A stretch of DNA of 6,193 nucleotides from Puia dinghuensis (GTDB lineage: Bacteria; Bacteroidota; Bacteroidia; Chitinophagales; Chitinophagaceae). Below the pieces are notes generated by a model. That model worked only from the letters and a program-made list of their open reading frames with translations. It had not been told where the DNA came from and did no database searches. Location of the stretch: positions 1-6,193 of the forward strand of contig JAMFRX010000615.1 in NCBI GenBank assembly GCA_026224995.1, in the 5' to 3' direction. The number at the start of each line of letters is the position of its first letter. Positions within the stretch are counted from its first letter, which is position 1. The position numbers and the translations under genes were made by a program. Below, piece after piece: positions 1-6,193 of the stretch.

Positions 1-2
1 AG

Positions 3-50
3 GTACGGAAGCTCAAGAAGAAGAGTTTAGAACTGGCGGGGCTCATTTAA
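3..50 (+). CDS. C-terminal end of an unidentified protein (partial)
   Basis: This short frame runs in from the left edge and reads VRKLKKKSLELAGLI before a TAA stop at 48-50. It is lysine-rich and then hydrophobic, but too short to assign to a family. The main reason to believe it is context: a strong rho-independent terminator oriented for the plus strand begins about 20 bases after the stop, which implies that a plus-strand transcript ends here. Of the other two plus frames, one stops at 28-30. The other stays open but runs straight through the terminator and into the ABC gene on the opposite strand. The product and function are unknown. Confidence 0.4.
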   Translation, partial: VRKLKKKSLELAGLI

Positions 51-70
51 GATTGGAGGTCCAGCTAACG

Positions 71-108
71 AAAGGCCCGGAATCTTCTTCCCGGGCCTTT
101 TCGTTTTT
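71..108 (+). terminator. Rho-independent terminator, possibly bidirectional
   Basis: A perfect 10-bp inverted repeat (AAAGGCCCGG at 71-80 and CCGGGCCTTT at 91-100) encloses a 10-base loop. On the plus strand it is followed by TCGTTTTTT, a good U-tract, so it should end the plus-strand gene whose stop is at 50. It lies immediately beyond the stop codon of the minus-strand ABC exporter (111-109), so it sits between two convergent genes and may stop both transcripts. In the minus direction the only T-run is the end of the stem itself, so termination there should be weaker. Confidence 0.8.
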
Positions 109-1887
109 TCACTGGTCGTCGGGCCTTGCCTGCGCTTTTTGGTGGCGCCACATTTCGCGGAAGGCCGGGTCGTGGTCGCGCAGGTGCTCGAAGGTGCCCT
201 GGGCGATGATCCGGCCCTGGTGGAGGACGTAGACGTAATCGAAGTGAGGGAGAAGGTGGAGGCGGTGGATGGAGGAGATGATGGCCTTGTCGGCGAAGGC
301 TTTGAAGAGGCCTTCGTAGATCATGGCTTCCGTGCGGGGGTCTACGCTGCTGGTAGGTTCGTCGAGGAGGACGAGGTCGCTGTCGCGGGCGGCGAGGATG
401 CCGCGGGCCAGGGCGAGCCGCTGTTTCTGACCGCCGGAGAGGTTGACACCTTTTTCCCGGATATCGGATTCCAGTCCCTGTGGCAGCTGCCTGATCACAT
501 CAGTAAAATGGGCGCCTTCGCATACCTGGAGGATCTCCTGTTCGGTAAAGGGCAGGCCCAGGGTGATGTTGTAAGCCAGGGTATTCTCGAAGATCTCGGG
601 TTCCTGGGGGAAGAGGGTAACGCTTTCGTTTACCTGTTCCAGGGCGGCGTCTGCGCCGTCGACGTGGAGGCGGATGCCGGGCTGGGGATCATAGAGGCCC
701 CGCAGTAACGCCAGGAGGGTGCTCTTGCCGCTGCCGCTTTCGCCGATGAGGGCAATGCGTTGTCCGCGGCGGATGGTGAGATTCAAGTTGTGAAGGCTTT
801 GGGCGCCGCGGGTAGTATCGTAAGCCGCGTGATAGGAGAAGTCGAGCCGGCTGATCTCCAGGGTCTTCCAGCCGGCGGGCAGGCCGTCCGGTCTGTCGGC
901 GCGATGGCTTTCGGCATAGGCGGCGCTGATGACGGAGGCCGTCTGGACATAGGTATTGAACTGGACGATATCAGTATACTGCCAGGCGATGTCCTGGAAC
1001 ACGCTGGTGAAGGTGTTTACATAGGCGAGGAGAGTCACCAGGCTGCCGACATAGAAGAGCTTCCCGGGGGCCCAATGCTGGTAGATATAGCCGAGGGTGA
1101 TCATCCCATAGATAGTGACGATCATCATTTCTGCGCAGAACCATTTCCATTCATTGATGAGGGCGCTCTTGCGAAAGGGCCGGAAGATCCGCTGCACCTT
1201 GGCGAGCAGGCCGGTCTCCATGCTCCGCTCCAGGCGGAGCGTGATCACCGTCATGATATTGCTCAGGCTGTCGAAGAGGGTGGCGGAGACGGCATGTTCG
1301 TTCTCGTTGACCTCCTCGAGGGCTTTGATAAAGGGTTTGTCGAAAGTGCGGATGATGAAGATAGTACAGATGCCCAGGGCTACGGCGATGCTGCCGAAGA
1401 GGGGAGAAAAATAGAGCATGGCGATCACGGAGAACAAAAACTTACTGAGGGCATAGACGTACATGAAGCCGCGGTCGAAGAATTCGCGGAGGGCTTCGTA
1501 GGCTTTACGTACCCTGTTGATAGTGGCGCCGCTATGATGATCCTGCTGCCATTTCACCGGCAGGTGCAGGACCTGATGGTATTTCTCCTGCAGGAAGTTA
1601 CGGCTCAGGCGGAAGGACAGAGAGCGTTCCATGACGCGGGCGGGACCGTGGAAGCACCATTGGCCGAATTTTATGCTGATATAGCCGGCGGCATAGAGCA
1701 GGGCATAGTGCCAGACGTGGGCGGTATCCCGTTGTATCCTGCCGATGAACCAGCCGAAGAGGATCGGGTTGAGGGAATAGACCAGGTTGGCGCAGATGAA
1801 CATGGTATAGACCAGTACGTATCTCTTCTTTTCGTTGCGGGCATAGCGCCAGGCGGTACTGAGCAGAGAAAGATAGGGATTGGCCAT
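109..1887 (-). CDS. ABC exporter half-transporter (fused membrane and ATPase domains)
   Basis: This is a 592-residue type-IV-fold (MsbA/LmrA-like) ABC exporter subunit of the usual length, which would act as a dimer in the inner membrane. Six hydrophobic segments are visible at about residues 22-46, 60-80, 141-160, 163-180, 252-270 and 278-298. The ATPase domain runs from about 342 to 580 and is complete. It has an aromatic A-loop (F350/Y352), Walker A GESGSGKST (382-390), Q-loop Gln428 in FPQEP, signature LSGGQ (483-487), Walker B DLVLLDEP with catalytic Glu510, D-loop SSVD and H-loop His541. There is no N-terminal C39 peptidase domain, so it is not a classic bacteriocin-processing exporter. 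Substrate cannot be read from the sequence; lipids, peptides and drugs are all possible. The ATG at 1887 lies 25 bases after the peptidase stop, has no clear Shine-Dalgarno sequence, and is followed by a normal exporter N-terminus. It is probably the last gene of the three-gene unit. Confidence 0.93.
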   Translation of the reverse strand: MANPYLSLLSTAWRYARNEKKRYVLVYTMFICANLVYSLNPILFGWFIGRIQRDTAHVWHYALLYAAGYISIKFGQWCFHGPARVMERSLSFRLSRNFLQEKYHQVLHLPVKWQQDHHSGATINRVRKAYEALREFFDRGFMYVYALSKFLFSVIAMLYFSPLFGSIAVALGICTIFIIRTFDKPFIKALEEVNENEHAVSATLFDSLSNIMTVITLRLERSMETGLLAKVQRIFRPFRKSALINEWKWFCAEMMIVTIYGMITLGYIYQHWAPGKLFYVGSLVTLLAYVNTFTSVFQDIAWQYTDIVQFNTYVQTASVISAAYAESHRADRPDGLPAGWKTLEISRLDFSYHAAYDTTRGAQSLHNLNLTIRRGQRIALIGESGSGKSTLLALLRGLYDPQPGIRLHVDGADAALEQVNESVTLFPQEPEIFENTLAYNITLGLPFTEQEILQVCEGAHFTDVIRQLPQGLESDIREKGVNLSGGQKQRLALARGILAARDSDLVLLDEPTSSVDPRTEAMIYEGLFKAFADKAIISSIHRLHLLPHFDYVYVLHQGRIIAQGTFEHLRDHDPAFREMWRHQKAQARPDDQ

Positions 1888-1912
1888 CGGAGAAGATTGA
1901 GAAGCTGCAAAT

Positions 1913-3583
1913 TTACTTGCTATTCCCGAGTCTTCCGCCGAAGAAATCTCCTTTATTCCATGTAGGCCGTTCTTTCTCTTCGCAAACGAGGAGACCTATG
2001 AGGAAGTTGAGCTTCACGTGGGTAGCCGCGGCGTCGAAGTCGAATGCCTGGCTCATATCGTCCTGCGGGGTATGATAGGTCGTCTTGCGCCAGTCCACGT
2101 CCGACCGGCTCCGGTCGACCGTGTCGCCGACCACCGTCTTGAAGCCGCTTTTTATAAAAAGGGCGGGGATGCCTTTCCGGATAAAGCTATAATGGTCGCT
2201 GCGGATGAAGACCACCTGTTCGGGGAAGGGGTCGGGGCCGATGCCCAGGCCCAAATAGCCTGCCGCGGCTTCTACCTGGTGGGAAAGGCTGGAATGGACG
2301 GCGCCATAGGGAACGATATCCAGCACGGGATGAAAGAAGAAAGGCATGTCGAGGGCCAGGTTGGCCACGATGTCTTTGCGGGGAACGGTTGGGTGATTGA
2401 TGAAATAATCGGAGCCCAGCAGTCCCAGCTCTTCGCCCGTCACGATGGTGATGATCACCGAACGTTTAGGCGTGGTGGGAAGGCGGCGGAAGGTGCGGGC
2501 TATTTCGAGCAGCAGGGCCACGCCCGAGGCGTTGTCGTGGGCGCCGTTGTAGATGGAGTCTCCTTTTACCGGCGAGCCGATACCGAAGTGGTCGAGGTGG
2601 GCGGCATAGACGATATACTGGCTCTTCAGCACGGGGTCGCTGCCGGGGATCACGCCGACCAGATTGGAGGTCTTGACGTCGACGAGGCTGGTCGTGACCT
2701 GCAGGGAGGCCGAGATGCCGAGGGGAAAAGATTGTGGCTGACCGGCTTTAGCCTTTTCGACGACGCTTTGCCAGTCATGGCCGGAGCTCGAAAAGAGGGC
2801 TGCTGCGCGGGCGGGGTTCAAGGCGGCGACGACCTTCAGTTCAGGGAAGTCCGGCTGCAGCTGTCCGCTTGCCTCGGCCCAACGGTAGGTCCCCTGCCCC
2901 GCTCTCTTCGCGGCTGCCTCCCAGGTGGCGGCAGTACCGGAGAGGGAAACGGTGATCACTCCCACGGCGCCTTTTTTTACCGCTTCGGCATATTTTGTCG
3001 CGGGGGAGGAGAAATAGGCTCTTTCGTTAGAAGGGAAGATAGCGGGGGCCTGGTCGAGATACACGACGATCTTTCCTTTAACATCGATGTTGCCATAGTC
3101 GTCGTATTTCAGCTCGGGCGCGTAGATGCCGTAGCCGACAAAGACGAGTTGGGCCGCTACCGTGGATGTGGGGTGATAGAAATAAGGATGGAGAAGGTAG
3201 TCCTGCCCGTAGGTAAGAACGACGCCGCCAACTTGTAGGGCAGAGCCCGCTTCTACTACTGTTGCCTTTTTAAACAGAACGGGCTGTATATAGGAATCTC
3301 CGCCGACACCGGGCAGCAGGCCTATGGCTTTGAATTTAGATTGAACATAGTCGCTGGCCATGGCGAAGCCGTGGGTACCGGGTTGACGGCCCTGGAGGCT
3401 GTCTGAGGCGAGAATGCTCATCACGGTCCGAATAGAGTCGGGACTTATCCCGCCGAAGACAGCGGCAACTTCTGGCTGCAGATAGGCTGGAATGGCGGCG
3501 GGCGATTGAGCGCGGGCTGCTGAATAAAAGACGGTGAGGCCCAGGAGGAGGGCAGCTAGCTGTTGGCGGGTCTTGCTGTACAT
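1913..3583 (-). CDS. Secreted M28-family zinc metallopeptidase with PA domain
   Basis: This 556-residue protein has an N-terminal signal peptide (hydrophobic 9-20, likely cleavage after ARA at residue 25), so it works in the periplasm or outside the cell. A protease-associated (PA) domain is inserted at about 125-260. The catalytic M28 domain follows from about 300. Its expected two-zinc site is complete: His329 with Asp331 in AAHLDHFG, bridging Asp350 in GAHDNASGVA, the Glu384-Glu385 pair in TGEELGLLGS, Asp412 in LALDMP, and His504 in YHTPQDD. The SDHYSF segment (462-467) typical of these enzymes is also present. Family members are mostly aminopeptidases or carboxypeptidases that remove single residues from peptides; the exact specificity here is unknown. 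No C-terminal sorting domain is evident. The gene starts 38 bases after the barrel gene stop and ends 25 bases before the ABC exporter, so co-transcription is likely. Confidence 0.93.
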   Translation of the reverse strand: MYSKTRQQLAALLLGLTVFYSAARAQSPAAIPAYLQPEVAAVFGGISPDSIRTVMSILASDSLQGRQPGTHGFAMASDYVQSKFKAIGLLPGVGGDSYIQPVLFKKATVVEAGSALQVGGVVLTYGQDYLLHPYFYHPTSTVAAQLVFVGYGIYAPELKYDDYGNIDVKGKIVVYLDQAPAIFPSNERAYFSSPATKYAEAVKKGAVGVITVSLSGTAATWEAAAKRAGQGTYRWAEASGQLQPDFPELKVVAALNPARAAALFSSSGHDWQSVVEKAKAGQPQSFPLGISASLQVTTSLVDVKTSNLVGVIPGSDPVLKSQYIVYAAHLDHFGIGSPVKGDSIYNGAHDNASGVALLLEIARTFRRLPTTPKRSVIITIVTGEELGLLGSDYFINHPTVPRKDIVANLALDMPFFFHPVLDIVPYGAVHSSLSHQVEAAAGYLGLGIGPDPFPEQVVFIRSDHYSFIRKGIPALFIKSGFKTVVGDTVDRSRSDVDWRKTTYHTPQDDMSQAFDFDAAATHVKLNFLIGLLVCEEKERPTWNKGDFFGGRLGNSK

Positions 3584-3621
3584 AATAGCAATATACTGAA
3601 ATAACCGCTAGTCCGGGGGGC

Positions 3622-4929
3622 TTAAAAACACTCGTTGAGGTTGAGGAAAAATCCTTTGTTCCCAAACCGGCCATAGGCATAATCCAGCGCCAGGTTGGTA
3701 CGGGTAGCCTTGTTGAACAGCACCCTGAGGCCGGCGCCGTAGCCCGGCTCAAACTGCTGGAATATTTTGGTGCCATGGGCATCGCTGCCGGTCTGCAGAT
3801 TTCCGAAGACGACGCCGCTGAGGAATTGATTGGTCATTATAGGAAAGCGCAATTCGCCTTCCGTATCGTTGAACTCGGTGGATCTAAAGTATTGGGTCGT
3901 ATACCCGCGGCCACTGCGAAAGGTGCCGTCCCTGGCGGTACCTGCCAATTCCAGGTAGGGGATAGTACCTGTTACGAGATAGGAGCCCCAATTCCAAAAG
4001 GCAAGAACGAATCCGGGCGCCGAGGATGATAAGCTAAAATACTTCCGGAAGTCAGAGGAGATTTGTACCGCATTCTTGGTGCTGCCGATCCATGTTTGGT
4101 TGATCCGGACGCCGGCATCGAAATAGATCCCTTTATACGCCCGGTTCGGATTGTCCCGGGTAATGTATTCCAGATTGAAGAGGAACCCGTTCATCGAGTA
4201 GTGATCCTGTGGGAGATCATGACGGTTGTTGTAGACACTGGAGGGAGTGGCATTGTCGACTGAATCGTTGTCGTCGACCTTACGCCTGATCTCAAAGGAC
4301 ATCCCCGCGCCGACAAAAAGGTTCTTCGCCACCTTCTTATATACCTTCTCTCTTAGATTGAAATAGATGGAATGGATGGGATACACTTTGTGCGTTGGGT
4401 CCGCTAAAACGGAATCCGCGGCGCTTCCGCCTTTAAACGTGCGTCCGATGCCGAAACCATAGTCAGGAGATACCGTTTTGGAAGCCACCAGGTTGCCCTG
4501 GAAGTTGAACTTGTTGCCGGGGGTAAAGATGTTGTGGTTGACATAAAAATAGAGGATCCCCTTGGTAGTGTAGGAAGCAGAGGTAGCGCCGATAGAGAAG
4601 AGCGTATTGGAATCGGTGCCCAGCTTCCGGCCCGCGACCGCTTTGATCCCCAGCTGCCCGCCGATAGTTGGATTGGCAGCTACGTTTGGCACCACTATGA
4701 TGCCAGATTTGTTATGGTCAGGGCTGACTGGTTTATTGGGGTGAAGGATCGCATGAGTGAGATCGCCGAAATCATATTGCTTAGCGAGGTTGTTCGTCGG
4801 CTTTGGCTTTCCCTTGGCCTGCAAGGAGTCTGTTTTTAGGGAATCTGCGGGGTGACCGACCTGGCTAAATGCAATTCCCTGGATACCAACAATAAAAGAG
4901 AATAATAAAAAATACCGCCTGATGCTCAT
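3622..4929 (-). CDS. Short Omp85/BamA-like outer-membrane beta-barrel protein
   Basis: This 435-residue protein has a signal peptide (hydrophobic 7-21, likely cleavage after AFS at residue 22). A polar linker of about 50 residues and then a barrel-like pattern of alternating residues follow. It resembles the bacterial surface antigen (Omp85) barrel domain: TRDNPNRAYKG at 257-267, RGY in the loop-6-type segment GRGYTTQYFR (340-349), EGELRFPI (357-364), a glycine-rich GYGAGLRVLF strand, and a final strand ending in Phe435. No POTRA domains fit between the signal peptide and the barrel, unlike BamA or TamA, so a BamA-type assembly role is doubtful. Annotators usually call such proteins 'BamA/TamA family outer membrane protein'. 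Function is unknown; a channel, lipid-binding or enzyme-like barrel is possible. It is the first gene of the likely three-gene unit. The ATG at 4929 was chosen because it directly precedes a good signal peptide. Confidence 0.82.
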   Translation of the reverse strand: MSIRRYFLLFSFIVGIQGIAFSQVGHPADSLKTDSLQAKGKPKPTNNLAKQYDFGDLTHAILHPNKPVSPDHNKSGIIVVPNVAANPTIGGQLGIKAVAGRKLGTDSNTLFSIGATSASYTTKGILYFYVNHNIFTPGNKFNFQGNLVASKTVSPDYGFGIGRTFKGGSAADSVLADPTHKVYPIHSIYFNLREKVYKKVAKNLFVGAGMSFEIRRKVDDNDSVDNATPSSVYNNRHDLPQDHYSMNGFLFNLEYITRDNPNRAYKGIYFDAGVRINQTWIGSTKNAVQISSDFRKYFSLSSSAPGFVLAFWNWGSYLVTGTIPYLELAGTARDGTFRSGRGYTTQYFRSTEFNDTEGELRFPIMTNQFLSGVVFGNLQTGSDAHGTKIFQQFEPGYGAGLRVLFNKATRTNLALDYAYGRFGNKGFFLNLNECF

Positions 4930-5241
4930 GAATTTGGTTGCTCTGTCAAATAATAAAAATTTGCTATAGATCTATGTCCGTGTATAGTACAAACGTCGTT
5001 CCCTATTGTTTCGCAGGGGGGAACTTATTTTTCCGGTGTTATTTCGCGCTCAAAAAGGGTAAAACGACCGGCAAAGATACTTCGCACCGGGTGAAATTTC
5101 CCGAAAAAGCTTCGAGTTGGGGTATTGGGGGGACAAAAGCGTTAAATTGAAACACTGCCGAGTTTCGCACAATTTAAATATTTGGCATAGATGTAGGTTA
5201 TTAAACGGCGAACAGGTCTTACAGTTAAGAAACAACCGGCT
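4930..5241. other. Divergent intergenic region between barrel operon and response regulator
   Basis: This 312-base, fairly AT-rich region separates two divergent genes and should hold promoters for both. An exact TAnnTTTG box for the minus strand is annotated separately. For the plus strand the best match I see is AATATTTG at 5177-5184, one mismatch from consensus, with no convincing -33 partner. Two short perfect palindromes occur: ATAGATCTAT (4966-4975) and GAAATTTC (5093-5100). The second lies just upstream of the minus-strand -7 box. Either could be an operator, but both are short enough to arise by chance. No RNA gene, riboswitch or believable small protein was recognised. Confidence 0.6.
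5072..5079 (-). promoter_or_regulatory. Bacteroidota-type -7 promoter box for the barrel-peptidase-ABC unit
   Basis: On the minus strand this reads TATCTTTG, an exact match to the TAnnTTTG element recognised by the primary sigma factor of Bacteroidota. The expected upstream TTTG (-33) is not exact; a T-rich stretch, TTTTTC, lies about 23 bases upstream on that strand. Transcription would begin near 5065, giving a leader of roughly 135 bases before the barrel protein start at 4929. The match is exact and well placed, but an 8-base motif with two free positions can occur by chance. Confidence 0.5.
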
Positions 5242-5622
5242 ATGAGCATTAGGGTAATCATCTTCGACGACGATGCGGACATTCTCGAAGTCTGCTCTAT
5301 CGTGTTAAGAACCAACGGATTTGAGGTTATCGCACAGAACAACTGCGAGGATGTCCTGGGAAAGATCGACCGTGGAGCGCCGCATGTGGTGCTCATGGAC
5401 AACAAGATCCCGCCGATGGGTGGGATCACGGCTTCTCAAGCTATCCGGGCTTCTGCGGACCATATGCACTTACCAATTGTATTCTTCAGCGCCAACCAGG
5501 ATGTGGCGCGGCTGGCGGCGGAAGCCGGCGCCGATCTATACATAGAGAAACCGTTCGACCTTGATGAACTGGTTTCGGTCTTGCACAAGGCTATTGCGGC
5601 GAAGGCGGCACCACAAACTTGA
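5242..5622 (+). CDS. Single-domain (CheY-like) response regulator
   Basis: This 126-residue protein consists only of a receiver domain. The expected phosphorylation residues are all present: the acidic pair Asp9-Asp10 in FDDDADIL, phospho-acceptor Asp53 in LMDNKIPPMGG, Ser83 in FFSAN (the Thr/Ser switch position), the switch aromatic Tyr100, and Lys103 in EKPF. It should be phosphorylated by a histidine kinase and act by protein contact, because no DNA-binding or enzymatic output domain follows; only a short tail, AAKAAPQT, remains after the last helix. No kinase is visible within the window, so its partner is unknown. The ATG at 5242 gives the normal receiver start, and no clear Shine-Dalgarno sequence precedes it. 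It is divergent from the barrel operon and convergent with the permease, 19 bases away, so it is probably transcribed alone. Confidence 0.93.
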   Translation: MSIRVIIFDDDADILEVCSIVLRTNGFEVIAQNNCEDVLGKIDRGAPHVVLMDNKIPPMGGITASQAIRASADHMHLPIVFFSANQDVARLAAEAGADLYIEKPFDLDELVSVLHKAIAAKAAPQT

Positions 5623-5641
5623 AAGGCGCCGGCCATGATGT

Positions 5642-6193
5642 CTATTCCGAGCGGAGGCTACGGACGGGGTTTGCGCGGGCAGCCTTAATGGACTGAAAGC
5701 TGACCGTGAGCATGGCCGTGAGCGTACCCGCAGCGGCCGCGGCAAGGAACATCCACCAGCTCAGATGGATGCGAAAGGCAAAATTATCCAGCCATTTATT
5801 CATGACATAGGCGGCCAGCGGGCAGGCGATCACGATGGAGATCGCCACCAGCCGGATAAGGTCCCAGGACAGCAGGACCGTGAGGTTACCGATGGAAGCG
5901 CCGAGCACTTTGCGGATCCCGAGCTCTTTCGTTCGTTGTTCGGCGGCGAAGGCAGTAAGCCCGAAAAGACCGAGGCAGGCGATCAGGATAGCGATGCCTG
6001 TAAAGGACATCACGAGGCTGGAAGTGCGCTGTTCTTTCTCGTAATTCCGGGCAAAATCCTCGCTGAGAAAAGAGTAAGAAAAGGGGGTGGCGGTGTTGAT
6101 ATTGTTCCAGGTAGTGCTCATAAAGCCGAGCGCCGCTTTCAGGTCGGCCGTCTGCACTTTGGCGACGAGGTAGCTGTATTTGTTGCCGAAGAA
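5642..6193 (-). CDS. MacB/FtsX-like ABC transporter permease, C-terminal part (partial)
   Basis: The frame is open to the right edge, so only the last 183 residues are seen; it starts mid-gene with FFGNKYSYLVAK. The visible part has the end of a periplasmic domain (SEDFARNYEKEQR). It continues with three membrane segments at about fragment residues 58-82, 107-128 and 145-167, and the conserved cytoplasmic-loop motif RTKELGIRKVLGAS between the first and second. It ends with NPVRSLRSE, the usual C-terminus of the family (NPv.sLR.E). In Bacteroidota these permeases are usually about 800 residues, with two MacB-type halves and eight membrane segments, and work with a separate LolD/MacB-type ATPase. 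Some are linked to antimicrobial-peptide resistance, others to unknown export. The ATPase is not in the window. A GTG at 6157 could mimic a start, but the homology-like frame continues upstream of it. Confidence 0.9.
   Translation of the reverse strand, partial: FFGNKYSYLVAKVQTADLKAALGFMSTTWNNINTATPFSYSFLSEDFARNYEKEQRTSSLVMSFTGIAILIACLGLFGLTAFAAEQRTKELGIRKVLGASIGNLTVLLSWDLIRLVAISIVIACPLAAYVMNKWLDNFAFRIHLSWWMFLAAAAAGTLTAMLTVSFQSIKAARANPVRSLRSE

Noticed and set aside
139..708. Plus-strand frame of 189 codons opposite the ATPase domain
   Set aside because: It is antisense to the Walker A, signature and Walker B coding region; the product is low-complexity Val/Glu/Gly-rich sequence without a recognisable family.
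760..1965. Long open plus-strand frame (about 400 codons) opposite the ABC exporter gene
   Set aside because: It is antisense to a gene with complete, recognisable ABC motifs. Its translation is rich in Gly, Ala, Asp and Glu with no domain pattern, as expected for a frame mirrored from a GC-rich gene.
2018..3238. Long open plus-strand frame (about 400 codons) opposite the M28 peptidase gene
   Set aside because: The opposite strand encodes a peptidase with all zinc ligands; the antisense product shows no fold or motif and arises from codon bias.
4966..4975. Perfect 10-bp palindrome ATAGATCTAT as an operator
   Set aside because: A 10-bp palindrome has a fair chance of arising at random in a region this size, and there is no second copy nearby.
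4938..5150. 70-codon plus-strand frame in the intergenic region
   Set aside because: No start context or recognisable product, and it runs across the likely minus-strand promoter.
5050..5429. Two minus-strand small frames (5235-5050 and 5429-5142)
   Set aside because: One lies in the promoter region and the other is largely antisense to the response regulator; neither has protein-like features.
5623..5641. GGCGCCGGCC between the convergent regulator and permease genes as a terminator
   Set aside because: The self-complementary bases leave no room for a loop and no T-tract follows on either strand.
6155..6157. GTG as the start of the permease
   Set aside because: The frame remains open upstream to the edge and reads as a continuation of the periplasmic domain; a 171-residue protein would be far shorter than this permease family.

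Overview
The window looks like a chromosomal segment of a Bacteroidota bacterium, most likely a member of the Chitinophagaceae or a close relative. This is inferred from several signs. The intergenic region carries an exact TAnnTTTG promoter element. None of the starts has a clear Shine-Dalgarno sequence. The permease at the right edge belongs to the large MacB/FtsX-like family with the RTKELGIRKVLGAS motif that is abundant in this phylum. The peptidase and barrel protein are also of types common there. Species cannot be named from the sequence alone.

Layout: positions 1-50 hold the probable last codons of an unknown plus-strand gene, followed by a strong hairpin terminator (71-106). From 109 to 4929 there are three closely spaced minus-strand genes. 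In transcription order they are a short Omp85/BamA-like outer-membrane barrel protein (4929-3622), a secreted M28-family zinc metallopeptidase with an inserted PA domain (3583-1913), and a half-size ABC exporter (1887-109). The gaps are 38 and 25 bases, so they probably form one transcription unit. Its likely promoter lies in the intergenic region, with a -7 box at 5079-5072, and it would end at the hairpin near 71-100. From 4930 to 5241 is a 312-base divergent intergenic region. A plus-strand single-domain response regulator (5242-5622) follows. The window ends in the C-terminal part of a minus-strand ABC-type permease (6193-5642), convergent with the regulator.

The three-gene unit puts one protein in each envelope compartment: inner-membrane exporter, periplasmic (or surface) peptidase, outer-membrane barrel. 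A shared role in export or processing of a peptide or lipid is possible but is only inference; nothing in the sequence identifies a substrate. I found no RNA genes, insertion sequences, CRISPR arrays or phage features. Most of the window is ordinary envelope and signalling gene content, and I do not see a convincing undescribed system.
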